The notes beneath the pieces are model-generated. The model saw nothing but the letters and a program-made list of their open reading frames with translations. It ran no database searches and had not been told where the DNA came from. From NCBI RefSeq assembly GCF_003751265.1, contig NZ_RJKN01000008.1, positions 124,001 to 188,000 of the forward strand: 64,000 nt of DNA, written 5' to 3'. The first letter of the stretch is position 1. Every line of letters starts with the position of its first letter. Shown here piece by piece: positions 48,080 through 56,760 of this stretch. This DNA comes from Pseudokineococcus lusitanus (GTDB lineage: Bacteria > Actinomycetota > Actinomycetes > Actinomycetales > Quadrisphaeraceae). A program made the position numbers and the translations under genes.

Positions 48080-48239
48080 GCACCTCCTCGGCGCGCGAGC
48101 CACGTCGCGACGTGGAGCGGGTGCTCGGCGCAGCCGTCGCCGGGGCGCCACCCCAGGCCCGTCCCACCGGGCGCGACCCGCCACGGGCGGTGAGACTGGC
48201 GCCTGCCCGTGACCGTCGTCCCCACCTGAGGAGGCCCCC

Positions 48240-48995
48240 GTGCGCCGCACGCTCGCCGTCGCCGCCTGCCTGCCCCTGCTCGTCCTCACCGCCTGCGCCG
48301 GAGCGCCGGACGTCTCGCCCGCCGAGGCCGACGAGATCGCCGCGAGCGAGGGCAGCGCCGAGGACAGCGCCGCCGAGGACGGCACGAGCGGGGACACCGA
48401 GGGCTCGGCCGACGACGAGACGTCGCCCGAGGGCGCCGGGGAGGGGGCCGGCTCCGCCGGCTCCACCGAGGAGCAGACCGACGCCGACCTCGAGGTCATG
48501 CTCATGAGCCCCGGCGGCACCCAGGTCGGCACCGTCGAGATGACGGAGATGCAGGGGTCCGGCGGGTCCGAGGACCGTCACCTCGAGATCCACGTCACCG
48601 TCGAGAACCAGGAGCCCGGTTTCAAGGGCTTCCACGTCCACGAGACGGGGCTGTGCGAGCCCGACAGCGCGTCGCCCACCGACCCGACGACGACCGGCGC
48701 CTTCCTCTCCGCGGGCGGCCACCTCGCCGCCGAGGGCGAGGACCACGGCGCCCACACCGGGGACCTGCCGTCCCTCCTCGTCGGCGAGGACGGCACGGGC
48801 AGCCTCACCGTCATGACGGACGCCTTCACGCTGGCCGACCTACAGGACGCCGACGGCAGCGCCGTCATGGTCCACGAGGGGCCGGACAACTTCGCGAACA
48901 TCCCCGAGCGCTACGCGCCCGACGGCCCCGACGACGAGACGCTCCGCACGGGCGACTCGGGCGGCCGCGCGGCCTGCGCCGTCGTCGAGGGCTGA
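48240..48995 (+). CDS. sodC: Cu/Zn superoxide dismutase, lipoprotein
   Basis: A 251-residue exported lipoprotein (lipobox VLTACAG, Cys19) with an acidic, disordered spacer to about residue 80, then the SodC fold. FKGFHVHETGLC carries the two first copper His ligands and the disulfide Cys; SAGGHLAAEGEDHGAHTGDLPSLLV carries the bridging His, zinc His residues and Asp; SAVMVHEGPDNFANIPERY the fourth copper His; GGRAACAVV the active-site Arg and partner Cys. It detoxifies superoxide outside the membrane. GAGGAGG lies ahead of the GTG at 48240. Confidence 0.95.
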   Translation: MRRTLAVAACLPLLVLTACAGAPDVSPAEADEIAASEGSAEDSAAEDGTSGDTEGSADDETSPEGAGEGAGSAGSTEEQTDADLEVMLMSPGGTQVGTVEMTEMQGSGGSEDRHLEIHVTVENQEPGFKGFHVHETGLCEPDSASPTDPTTTGAFLSAGGHLAAEGEDHGAHTGDLPSLLVGEDGTGSLTVMTDAFTLADLQDADGSAVMVHEGPDNFANIPERYAPDGPDDETLRTGDSGGRAACAVVEG

Positions 48996-49005
48996 CCGAC
49001 GCCGT

Positions 49006-49037
49006 CGACGGCCCGGCCCCGCGGGGTCAGGCCGTCG
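49006..49037. terminator. Bidirectional terminator between convergent sodC and LacI genes
   Basis: Arms CGACGGCC and GGCCGTCG enclose CCCCGCGGGG; the structure covers the stop codon of the LacI gene at 49027. Confidence 0.72.
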
Positions 49038-50049
49038 GCGCGGCCGCGGTGCTGCGGCGCACGACGACGTCCGGCGCCACGACCCGGTGCTCGACGGGGG
49101 AGGCCGCGTCGGCGAGGCGGGCCAGGAGCATCTCCACCGCCACCTCGCCGACCCGGGCGAAGTGCTGGCGCACCGTCGTCAGCGGCGGCTGGAGGTACGC
49201 GGCCTCGGGGACGTCGTCGAACCCGGTGACCGACAGCCGCCCCGGGACGTCGACGTCGTGCTCGCGCAGGGCCAGCAGGAGCCCCAGCGCGGAGTGGTCG
49301 TTCGGCGCGACGACGGCGGTGGCCGTCCGGTCCGCGAGGAGCTCGAGGCCCGCGCGGTAGCCCTCCGCGGGCGACCAGCCGCCCGCGAGCACGGGCGCGG
49401 GCTCGAGCCCCGCGGCCTCCATCTCGTCCTCGTACCCGGCCGCGCGCCCCTCCGACTCCCACCAGCCGGCGGCCCCGCCCACGTGGCGGACCTCGGTGTG
49501 GCCGAGGTCCAGCAGGTGCCGCACGAGGGCGCGCGCGCCGCCGCGGTGGTCGACGTGGACGGTGGGGACGCCGTCGACGGGCGCGCCGGACGCGCAGACG
49601 ACGGGGAGGCCGACGGGCAGGTGCTCGGCGAGGTCGGGCAGCTCGTGCAGCGGGGCGGTGACGACGACGCCGTCGACCCCGCGGTCGGAGACCTGCGCGA
49701 GGCGCTCGAGGACCTCCTCGCGCCCGGTGCCGTCGGCCGAGGCGATCATCGTCGCGTAGCCGGCGCCGTGGGCCGCCCGCTCGACGGCGGCGAGCATGCT
49801 CGAGGGCCCGTGCAGCGGGGCGCTGGAGGCGACGACGCCGAGGGTCAGCGTCTGCCGGGTCACGAGCGCGCGGGCGGCGCGGTTGCGCCGGTACCCCAGC
49901 TCGGCGATGGCCGCCTCGACCCGCTCGCGGGTCTCGGGGCGGACGCTGTGGTGGCCGTTGAGCACCCGCGACACCGTCTGGTGCGAGACGCCGGCGCGAC
50001 GCGCGACGTCGGTCATGACCGGCGCGCGGGCCGGGACGGGGGTGCTCAC
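49027..50049 (-). CDS. LacI-family transcriptional regulator (distal, arabinoside operon)
   Basis: A 340-residue LacI/GalR repressor with HTH and hinge at about 11-58 (MTDVARRAGVSHQTVSRVLNGHHSVRPETRERVEAAI) and an effector domain ending FDDVPEAAYLQPPLTTVRQHF. GTG start at 50049. It is the last gene of the operon that runs from the binding protein at 54951; a 14-bp hairpin (50066-50100) separates it from the GH51 gene and may lower its expression. Same position as the LacI gene in the xylan operon (1633). Effector probably arabinose or an arabino-oligosaccharide (inference). Confidence 0.92.
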   Translation of the reverse strand: MSTPVPARAPVMTDVARRAGVSHQTVSRVLNGHHSVRPETRERVEAAIAELGYRRNRAARALVTRQTLTLGVVASSAPLHGPSSMLAAVERAAHGAGYATMIASADGTGREEVLERLAQVSDRGVDGVVVTAPLHELPDLAEHLPVGLPVVCASGAPVDGVPTVHVDHRGGARALVRHLLDLGHTEVRHVGGAAGWWESEGRAAGYEDEMEAAGLEPAPVLAGGWSPAEGYRAGLELLADRTATAVVAPNDHSALGLLLALREHDVDVPGRLSVTGFDDVPEAAYLQPPLTTVRQHFARVGEVAVEMLLARLADAASPVEHRVVAPDVVVRRSTAAAPTA

Positions 50050-50065
50050 GGGTCGGATGGTGCCA

Positions 50066-50100
50066 GCCGCCGCAGGGGGCGCGCGTCCCCCTGCGGCGGC
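50066..50100 (-). terminator. Hairpin between GH51 and LacI genes
   Basis: Fourteen-bp perfect stem GCCGCCGCAGGGGG/CCCCCTGCGGCGGC with a 7-base loop, 7 bp after the GH51 stop. Terminator or attenuator ahead of the regulator gene. Confidence 0.75.
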
Positions 50101-50107
50101 CGGGTGC

Positions 50108-51673
50108 TCAGGCGCCGGCGGCGGCCAGCTGGACGACGGCCCAGGACAGCGGCGGCAGCGTGAGCCGCGCCGTGCCGTCGGCCACCTCGACGCCCTCGAG
50201 CGGGCGCATCCCGACGGCGTCGGGCGCCTCCGCGGTGTTCGTCGTGTACCGGTCCTGGCCGGGGCCGGCCGCGAGGACGAGCGCCTCGGCGACGCGCAGG
50301 TCGCCGAAGGCGCGCAGCGGCACCTCGACGGTGGCGGCCTCGTGCTCGTCGCGGTTGGCGAGGAAGAGGCTGAGGACGCCCTCGCCGGCGGACGACGACG
50401 CGCGCGCCGCCGGGTCCCACGTCGCGGCGGCGTCGACGAGGTCGACGTCGTCGAAGCGGGCCGTGGAGATCCGGTCGCCGCGGGTGCGGACGTCGAGGAT
50501 GTCGCCGGTCGCGCGGTGGCGGACCTGCTCGAAGGGGTGGGCGATGGTCTGCTTCCAGGCCGGCCCGCCCTCCTCGCTGCGCAGCAGCCCGATGACGTTG
50601 ACGAGCTGCGCCTGCGCGCCGACGGCCACCCGGTCCCCGTGCCGCAGCAGCGAGTTGAGCAGCGTGCCGACGACGACGGCGTCCGTCACCGAGTACTCGT
50701 CCTCGATGACGCGGGGCGCGACGTCCCACGCCGTCAGCGACCTCGCGCGGTCGCTGGCGTTCCAGCGCGTCTGGTACCAGACGTTCCACTCGTCGAAGCT
50801 GATGCCGATGTGCTTCTTGTGGCGGCCGCGGGCGCGGACGGCGTCCGCCGTGGCGACGACCTCCTCGACGAAGGCGTCCATGTCCTTCGCCGAGGCGAGG
50901 AAGTCGGCGAAGGTCTGGTCGCCGGTGTCGCTCTCCTCGTAGTACGCGTGGGCGGAGATGTAGTCGACGTCGTCGTAGGTCTCCTCGAGGACGACGCGCT
51001 CCCACTCGCCGAAGGTCGACATCCCGCGGCCCGAGCTGCCGCAGGCGACGAGCTCGACGGACGGGTCGACGGTGCGCATCGCGCGGGCGGTCTCGGCGGC
51101 CAGGCGGGCGTACTCGTGCGCCGTCTTGTGGCCCGTCTGCCAGGGGCCGTCCATCTCGTTCCCGAGGCACCACAGCGTGATGCCGTACGGGTCCTGACGG
51201 CCGTGGCTGCGGCGCAGGTCCGAGAGCCGGGTGCCGGAGGGGTGGTTCGCGTACTCGAGGAGGTCGCAGGCCTCCTGCATCCCCCGGGTGCCGAGGTTGA
51301 CGGCCATCATCACCTCGGTGCCGACGCGCTCGGCCCACGTGGCGAACTCGTCGAGGCCGAACTGGTTCGTCTCGATCGTCCGCCACGCCCGGTCGAGCCG
51401 GCGGGGCCGCTGGTCGCGCGGGCCGACGCCGTCCTCCCAGTCGTAGCCCGAGACGAAGTTGCCGCCCGGGTAGCGGACGACGGTCGGGCCGACCTGCTTC
51501 GTGAGCTCGAGGACGTCGCCCCGCAGGCCGTCCCCGTCGGCCGTGGGGTGGTCCGGCTCGAAGATGCCGGTGTAGACGCAGCGGCCCATGTGCTCGACGA
51601 ACGAGCCGAAGAGCCGGTGCGGGACGGGGCCGACGACGAAGTCGGGGTCGAGGGTCAGGCGTGCGTGGGGCAC
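50108..51673 (-). CDS. abfA: GH51 alpha-L-arabinofuranosidase, cytoplasmic
   Basis: A 521-residue glycoside hydrolase family 51 enzyme. Acid/base Glu173 in LWCLGNEMDGPW and nucleophile Glu295 in ISFDEWNVWY are intact; HRLFGSFVEHMGRCVYTGIFEP and VRYPGGNFVSGYDWEDGVGP are further family signatures. It releases terminal arabinofuranose from arabinoxylan or arabinan fragments. No signal peptide, so it works on imported oligosaccharides. The GTG at 51673 (AAGGA 8 bases upstream) gives the usual VPHARLTLDPDF opening; an ATG 14 codons earlier is possible. Follows the two permease genes. Confidence 0.94.
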   Translation of the reverse strand: MPHARLTLDPDFVVGPVPHRLFGSFVEHMGRCVYTGIFEPDHPTADGDGLRGDVLELTKQVGPTVVRYPGGNFVSGYDWEDGVGPRDQRPRRLDRAWRTIETNQFGLDEFATWAERVGTEVMMAVNLGTRGMQEACDLLEYANHPSGTRLSDLRRSHGRQDPYGITLWCLGNEMDGPWQTGHKTAHEYARLAAETARAMRTVDPSVELVACGSSGRGMSTFGEWERVVLEETYDDVDYISAHAYYEESDTGDQTFADFLASAKDMDAFVEEVVATADAVRARGRHKKHIGISFDEWNVWYQTRWNASDRARSLTAWDVAPRVIEDEYSVTDAVVVGTLLNSLLRHGDRVAVGAQAQLVNVIGLLRSEEGGPAWKQTIAHPFEQVRHRATGDILDVRTRGDRISTARFDDVDLVDAAATWDPAARASSSAGEGVLSLFLANRDEHEAATVEVPLRAFGDLRVAEALVLAAGPGQDRYTTNTAEAPDAVGMRPLEGVEVADGTARLTLPPLSWAVVQLAAAGA

Positions 51674-51719
51674 GGGAGTCCTTCCGGTGGGGTGCGGGTC
51701 GGGCGGGGAGGGCAAGGGC

Positions 51720-52637
51720 TCACGTGCCGCCGAGGCCGGTCGTCGCGACGCCGCGGACGATCTGCCGCTGGAACAGCATGAAGATGACGATGAGGGGCAG
51801 CCCGGCGAGGAGCGCGGAGGCCATGACCTGCGCGTACCGGACGCCGAAGCTCGACTGGACCTGCACGAGCCCGACGGGCAGCGTCATGAGGTCCGGGTCG
51901 CTGATGATGATGAACGGCCAGAGGAAGTTGTTCCAGGCGCCGATGAACACGAAGATCCCGACGGCCGCGACGATCGAGCGCGACAGCGGCATGACGACCT
52001 GCCAGAAGATCCGGAAGGTGCCGGCGCCGTCCACCCGCGCGGCCTCCTCGAGCTCGCGGGGGATGCCGTCGAAGAACTTCTTGAGGATGAAGACCATGGC
52101 GGGCACCACGAGCTGCGGGAGGATGATCCCCGCGTAGGTGTCGGCCAGGCCCATGGCGAGGACCTGCTGGTACAGCGGCACGAGCAGGATCTGCGGCGGC
52201 ACCATGATGCCCGCCACGACGAGGCCGAACAGGAGCCCGCGGCCCCGGAAGCTCGTGCGCGAGAAGCCGTACGCCGCCGTCGTCGACAGCGCGAGCGTCA
52301 GCGCGGTGACGACGAGCGTGACGACGGTGCTGTTGACGAACCACGTGATCAGGTTGTCGTTCGAGAGCACCGAGCGGTAGGCGTCGAGGGTGAAGCCGGC
52401 CTCGGGCACCAGCTCGAGCGGCACGGTCGTCGTGTCGGCCTCGTACTTGAGGGACGTGACGAGGGCCCAGAACAGCGGCGCGAGCCACGCGACGGCGAGG
52501 ACGGCCAGCGCCGTCGCGATCGCGCTGCGCGTCAGCAGCGACGCCTGCTGGGCGCGGGAGACGCCCTCGCGGCTCTTCCGCAGCGGGCGGGGGGCGTCGG
52601 GGCGCGCGACGTCCACGCCGGTGCTGGTGGCGGCCAT
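51720..52637 (-). CDS. Carbohydrate ABC transporter permease (MalG type), arabinoside system
   Basis: A 305-residue CUT1 permease with six membrane spans. The EAA loop is LEEAARVDGAGTFRIFWQVVMPLSRS; WNNFLWPFIIISDPDLMTLPVGL is typical of MalG-type subunits. Its ATG shares one base with the stop of the upstream permease (TGATG). It works with that permease and the Tat-type binding lipoprotein. No ATPase gene in the operon, as in the xylan system. Confidence 0.93.
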   Translation of the reverse strand: MAATSTGVDVARPDAPRPLRKSREGVSRAQQASLLTRSAIATALAVLAVAWLAPLFWALVTSLKYEADTTTVPLELVPEAGFTLDAYRSVLSNDNLITWFVNSTVVTLVVTALTLALSTTAAYGFSRTSFRGRGLLFGLVVAGIMVPPQILLVPLYQQVLAMGLADTYAGIILPQLVVPAMVFILKKFFDGIPRELEEAARVDGAGTFRIFWQVVMPLSRSIVAAVGIFVFIGAWNNFLWPFIIISDPDLMTLPVGLVQVQSSFGVRYAQVMASALLAGLPLIVIFMLFQRQIVRGVATTGLGGT

Positions 52638-53605
52638 CAGGCACTCCTCCTGCGGCTGATGCCGGCCTGGACCAGCGAGACGACGATGATGATGAGGAAG
52701 AAGACGTAGGAGATGGCAGCGGCGTAGCCGAGGCGGTAGTTCACGAAGCCGGTGTCGTAGACGTACTGCAGGACCGGCGCCGCGACGCCGCCCGGGCCGC
52801 CGGAGCCGCCGTAGAGGATGTACGCCTGGTCGAAGAGCTTGAGCGACGCGAGCACCTGCAGCGTCAGCACGAGCCCGGTCGTCACCTTGAGCAGCGGCAG
52901 CGTGATGGAGACGAGCCGCCGCCACCCGGCGGCGCCGTCGATGGCGGCCGCCTCGTAGACGGTCTGCGGGATCGCCTGCAGCGCCGCGAGGTACAGCAGG
53001 AAGTTGAAGCCGACGGTCCACCAGACCGTGAGGACGACCACCGACCAGAGGCCGACCGCGGGGTCGGACAGCCAGCCGACGTCGGGCAGCCCCACGAGGC
53101 CGAGCGCGCCGTTGACGAGACCGAAGTCGCCCTGGAACAGCCACTGCCAGATGAGGACGACGGTGGCGACCGGCAGCAGGAAGGGCGCGAAGTAGGCGAA
53201 GCGCCAGAACCACTGCCCCCGCGTGCCGGTGTGCACGAGCAGCGCCATCCCCAGCGAGATGAGCACGAGCGGCACCGTGGACAGCAGCGTGAAGAGCAGC
53301 GTGATGCCGAGCGTCCGCCAGACCTCGCCGTCGCCGAGCAGCCGCGCGTAGTTGTCGAGCCCGACGAACTGCGCGCCGCCGCTGATGAGGCTCGTGTCGA
53401 AGAAGCTCATGCCGAGGCCGTAGACGATCGGCCAGAGCGTGAAGAGGGCGTAGACGACGAGGAAGGGCAGGACGAACCAGAAGCCGCCGCGGCTCGTCGT
53501 CAGCGAGGGGCCGCGCCGGCGCCGGACGCCGCCGGGGGCGTCGCCGTCGAGGACCGCCCCGGGGGCGGGCACGGTGGTCTGGGCCGCGCTGCCGACGGCG
53601 CTCAC
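52637..53605 (-). CDS. Carbohydrate ABC transporter permease (MalF type), arabinoside system
   Basis: A 322-residue CUT1 permease with a basic cytoplasmic leader (about 35 residues, VRRRRGPSLTTSRGG) and six membrane spans. The EAA loop reads VYEAAAIDGAAGWRRLVSITLPLL. The GTG at 53605 overlaps the stop of the binding-protein gene by 4 bases, and its stop overlaps the next permease start, so the three are coupled; unlike the xylan operon there is no intercistronic hairpin here. Confidence 0.93.
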   Translation of the reverse strand: MSAVGSAAQTTVPAPGAVLDGDAPGGVRRRRGPSLTTSRGGFWFVLPFLVVYALFTLWPIVYGLGMSFFDTSLISGGAQFVGLDNYARLLGDGEVWRTLGITLLFTLLSTVPLVLISLGMALLVHTGTRGQWFWRFAYFAPFLLPVATVVLIWQWLFQGDFGLVNGALGLVGLPDVGWLSDPAVGLWSVVVLTVWWTVGFNFLLYLAALQAIPQTVYEAAAIDGAAGWRRLVSITLPLLKVTTGLVLTLQVLASLKLFDQAYILYGGSGGPGGVAAPVLQYVYDTGFVNYRLGYAAAISYVFFLIIIVVSLVQAGISRRRSA

Positions 53606-54951
53606 CGCGCGCTCCGGACGGGGCTGCCGAGCGAGAGCTGCTCGTCGACCCAGCCGATGAGGTCGTCCGCCCCCTGCTCGGGGGTGAGGGCGCCGGACCC
53701 GACGCCCTGCAGCGACTGGCCGGCGCGCGACATGAAGGTCGAGCCCGACCCCGCGAAGTAGGCGGAGGGGTCGAACTCGGCGACCTCGGCGGCACCGCGG
53801 TAGTTCGACTGCGGCTCGAGCGCCAGGTACTCGGGGCTCTCCGCGACGGCGGAGAGGGCGGGGATGTGCCCGCCCTCGGCCCACAGGAGGCTGTTCTTCA
53901 GCATGGACGCCGCCATGTCGTAGGCGGCCGCGCGGACCTCGGGGTCCGTGGCGGCCTGGGTGGGCAGGACGAGGCTGTGGCTGTCGGCGCGGACGTACGG
54001 GGTGTCCCCGAAGAGCGCCGGGAACTGCGTCATGGAGAACGGGATGCCCGCGTTCTGCGCCGTGATGACCTCCCACGGCCCGATGAGGAGGAAGCCGGCC
54101 TGCTCGCCGGCGAAGGCGGCCGGCGCGCCCGGCCCGTCCTGGGTGCGGGAGGCGATGGTCCCGTCGCACATCGTCTGCACGAAGGCCATGGCCTCGACGA
54201 CGGCGTCGCGGTCGACCTCGGCGGGGCCGCCGTCGGGCAGCTCCATCTCGCCGCCGAGCTGGCGGAAGAGCGACCAGAAGAGCATGAAGCTCGCGAGGGC
54301 GTCGCCGGTGCCGTAGGCGACGCCGTTGACGCCGGTCACCTCGGCCGCGCGCCGCCCGGCGTCGAGGAACGCCTCGGCCGAGTCGAGCGGGGCGAGGGAC
54401 CCGTCGGGGGCGAGGAGGCCCGCCTCCTCGCAGACGCGGGTGTTGTAGAAGAGCACGAGCGGGTGCGTGTCGAGCGGGAGCGCCTTGATCTGGCCGTCCA
54501 CCGTGACGCGCTCGACGACGGGCGTCGGGAACTGGTCCATCGTGATGCCGCGGGCCGCGAGCTCGTCGGTGTCCCACGGGTCCACGAGCTCCTGGCCGAA
54601 GGTGGCCAGGCGCGAGGCGTGGAGGCTGGCGAGGTCGGGCGCGCGGCCGCCCTCGCAGGCCATCGCGAGCTTCGTGTAGTACGGCGATCCCCACAGCAGC
54701 GTCGTGTCCGTGACGTCGACGCCGGGCGCCTCGTCCCGGTAGCTGTTGATGAGGTCGACCATGCGCTCGCCGTCGCCGCCGGTGAAGAAGTTCCAGAAGG
54801 CGAGCGGGGTGGTGCCGCTGCTGCCGACGGCGCCGCACCCGGCGAGCGAGGCGGCGCCGAGGCCGCCCGCGCCGAGGGCCGCGCCGCGCAGCAGGGAGCG
54901 GCGGCTGAGGGAGGGGCCCGCGGGGACGCGGGCCGGGCGTGCTCTCGTCAT
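53602..54951 (-). CDS. Sugar-binding lipoprotein with twin-arginine signal
   Basis: A 449-residue CUT1 binding protein. LSRRSLLRGAALGAGGLGAASLAGCG is a Tat signal merged with a lipobox (Cys39), so it is exported folded and then lipidated. Mature part opens TTPLAFWNFFTGGDGERMVDLINSYRDEAPGVDV, typical for oligosaccharide binders. The ATG at 54951 is chosen because the longer in-frame start would cross the operator. It heads the operon with two permeases, GH51 and LacI, and is divergent from another LacI gene. Ligand probably an arabino-oligosaccharide. Confidence 0.92.
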   Translation of the reverse strand: MTRARPARVPAGPSLSRRSLLRGAALGAGGLGAASLAGCGAVGSSGTTPLAFWNFFTGGDGERMVDLINSYRDEAPGVDVTDTTLLWGSPYYTKLAMACEGGRAPDLASLHASRLATFGQELVDPWDTDELAARGITMDQFPTPVVERVTVDGQIKALPLDTHPLVLFYNTRVCEEAGLLAPDGSLAPLDSAEAFLDAGRRAAEVTGVNGVAYGTGDALASFMLFWSLFRQLGGEMELPDGGPAEVDRDAVVEAMAFVQTMCDGTIASRTQDGPGAPAAFAGEQAGFLLIGPWEVITAQNAGIPFSMTQFPALFGDTPYVRADSHSLVLPTQAATDPEVRAAAYDMAASMLKNSLLWAEGGHIPALSAVAESPEYLALEPQSNYRGAAEVAEFDPSAYFAGSGSTFMSRAGQSLQGVGSGALTPEQGADDLIGWVDEQLSLGSPVRSAR

Positions 54952-54966
54952 GCTCGGCTCCTTTGC

Positions 54967-54984
54967 CTTTACAACGATGTAGAG
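54967..54984. promoter_or_regulatory. LacI-type operator between divergent arabinoside arms
   Basis: CTTTACAACGATGTAGAG is an 18-bp dyad with central CG and three mismatched positions (15 of 18 symmetric), 16 bp ahead of the binding-protein start. A TTGACA lies at 55008-55013 on the operon strand; the matching -10 box is not clear. Confidence 0.72.
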
Positions 54985-55081
54985 AGTGCCACCCGGGCCC
55001 CGGCTCGTGTCAAGGGCCGACGGGCGACCGACTGCCGGGCGGGCGAGCACGGCGGCGCGGGCGTCGGGCATGCTGCGGCGC

Positions 55082-56110
55082 GTGGCAGCGCGGCGACCGA
55101 CGACGGTGCGCGACGTCGCGCTCGCGGCCGGCGTCTCCCCGAAGACCGTGTCGAACGTCGTCAACGGCTACGCGCACGTGCGGCCCGAGACCCGCGACCG
55201 CGTGCTCGAGCACGTGCGGGCGCTCGGCTACCGGCCGTCGGCGGCGGGGCGGCAGCTCCGGCAGGGGCGCACCGGCATGGTCGCGCTCGCGGTCCCCGGG
55301 ATCGACATGCCCTACTTCGCGGACCTGTCCGCGCTCGTCGTCCGGGCGGCCCGGGAGCACGGGCTCACCGTCGCCGTCGAGCAGACCGAGGGGGACGTCG
55401 AGCGGGAGCGCGAGGTGGCCGCGGGCCTGCCCACGCGCTTCGCGGACGGCCTCATCTTCTCGCCCCTGGAGATGTCGGCCGACGAGCTCGTCGCCCTCCC
55501 GCACACGCCGATGGTGCTGCTCGGCGAGCACGCGCACGGCGTGCCGGTGGACCGCGTCTCCATCGACTCCGTCGCCGTCTCGCGGACGGCCACCGAGCAC
55601 CTGCTCGCCGTCGGGCGCCGCCGGGTGGCCGTGGTCGGGCTCAAGCACACGCTGCACGACACCGCGTCCCAGCGCCTGGAGGGGTGGGCGGCGGCGCTCG
55701 CCGCGGCGGGCCTCGACGCCGTGGCGGCCGACCCCGCCCTCCGCCGGGCGGTGCACGACTGGACGCGGGAGGACGGCGCGCAGGCGGGCCGGGCGCTCGC
55801 CCGCGACCGCCGCGCCGGGCTGGACGTCGACGCCGTCTTCGCCCTCAACGACGCGCTCGCCCTCGGCGTGCTGCGCGGCCTGCAGTCCGAGGGCGTGCGC
55901 GTGCCGGAGGACGTCGCGGTCGTCGGGGTCGACGACGTCGCGGAGAGCGCCTTCTCCTCGCCGGGCCTCTCCACCGTGGCCATCGACCGCGGCGTCGTCG
56001 CGCGGGAGGCGGTGCGCCTGCTCGTCACCCGCCTCGCGGACCCGGAGCTGCCGCCGCGCGCGGTCGCCGCGCCGTCCCGGCTGGTGGCGCGGGGCAGCAC
56101 CGGCGCCTGA
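55082..56110 (+). CDS. LacI-family transcriptional regulator (divergent, arabinoside locus)
   Basis: A 342-residue LacI/GalR regulator: HTH RRPTTVRDVALAAGVSPKTVSNVVNGYAHVRPET (about 4-38) and a sugar-binding domain with closing VDDVAESAFSSPGLSTVAIDR. The GTG at 55082 is preferred because CATGCT, a -10-like box, ends 7 bases before it; the in-frame ATG at 55070 would lie inside that box. Divergent from the transporter operon across the 54967 dyad, so it probably represses that operon and itself. Parallel to the 8714 regulator in the xylan locus. Confidence 0.9.
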   Translation: MAARRPTTVRDVALAAGVSPKTVSNVVNGYAHVRPETRDRVLEHVRALGYRPSAAGRQLRQGRTGMVALAVPGIDMPYFADLSALVVRAAREHGLTVAVEQTEGDVEREREVAAGLPTRFADGLIFSPLEMSADELVALPHTPMVLLGEHAHGVPVDRVSIDSVAVSRTATEHLLAVGRRRVAVVGLKHTLHDTASQRLEGWAAALAAAGLDAVAADPALRRAVHDWTREDGAQAGRALARDRRAGLDVDAVFALNDALALGVLRGLQSEGVRVPEDVAVVGVDDVAESAFSSPGLSTVAIDRGVVAREAVRLLVTRLADPELPPRAVAAPSRLVARGSTGA

Positions 56111-56118
56111 CGCGCGGC

Positions 56119-56652
56119 TCAGCCGGCCGCGGCGCCGAGCCCGAGCGGGTCGCTGCCCGGCCGGTGCTCGAAGACGAGCGAGGTCTCGGTGTGCTGCACG
56201 AGCGGGTGGCTCGACAACGAGGTGAGCACGAGCTCGCGCAGGGCGTCGGAGCCCGGCGAGACGAGGTGCACGAGGTAGTCGTCGCGCCCCGCGAGGAAGA
56301 AGACGTCGAGGACGCCGGGCAGGGCCGCGAGCCCCTCGACGAAGGCCTGCATGTCGGCGGTGTCGTGGGTGCCGAGGCGCACCGACACGAGGGCGCGCAG
56401 CCCGAGCCCGACGCGGCCCGGGTCGACCTCGGCGCGGGCGCCCGTGATGACGCCGCGCTCGCGCAGCGCCGCCGTGCGCGCCAGGGCGGTGGACGGCGCG
56501 ACGCCCACGGCGCGCGCGACGGCGTTGTTGGGCGTGCGGGCGTCGGCGAGGAGCAGGCGCACCACCTCGGCGTCGACGTCGTCGAGGTGGTCCCGAACCG
56601 CGTTCGCGACGGGCTCCCGACGACGGGGTCGGGCCGAACGTCCTGCGGTCAT
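56119..56652 (-). CDS. Lrp/AsnC-family regulator, AldR-like
   Basis: A 177-residue feast/famine regulator: winged HTH at about 24-75 ([47 protein letters not shown]) and RAM ligand-binding domain at about 88-165 ([38 protein letters not shown]). The ATG at 56652 gives normal length plus a short basic leader. It is divergent from alanine dehydrogenase with a 108-bp gap, the arrangement of aldR-ald in mycobacteria, where AldR senses amino acids and controls ald. Confidence 0.9.
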   Translation of the reverse strand: MTAGRSARPRRREPVANAVRDHLDDVDAEVVRLLLADARTPNNAVARAVGVAPSTALARTAALRERGVITGARAEVDPGRVGLGLRALVSVRLGTHDTADMQAFVEGLAALPGVLDVFFLAGRDDYLVHLVSPGSDALRELVLTSLSSHPLVQHTETSLVFEHRPGSDPLGLGAAAG

Positions 56653-56760
56653 CGGGCCTCTTCCGGCGATGTCGGTCGGCTCAGCGCCGCCTGCCCGAAC
56701 ATGCTGCCACGATGGGGAGGTGCGTCGGCGCCCCGCCGGTGCCGAGGCGAGGAGTGCGTC

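Noticed and set aside
53866-56700. Very long plus-strand open frame running through the binding-protein gene and the LacI gene
   Set aside because: It is shadow frame except for its last part, which is the genuine alanine dehydrogenase from 56761; the front has no protein-like signature.
56653-56760. Glycine or other riboswitch ahead of alanine dehydrogenase
   Set aside because: The 108-bp gap shows no paired aptamer-like structure; a divergent Lrp-type regulator explains control.
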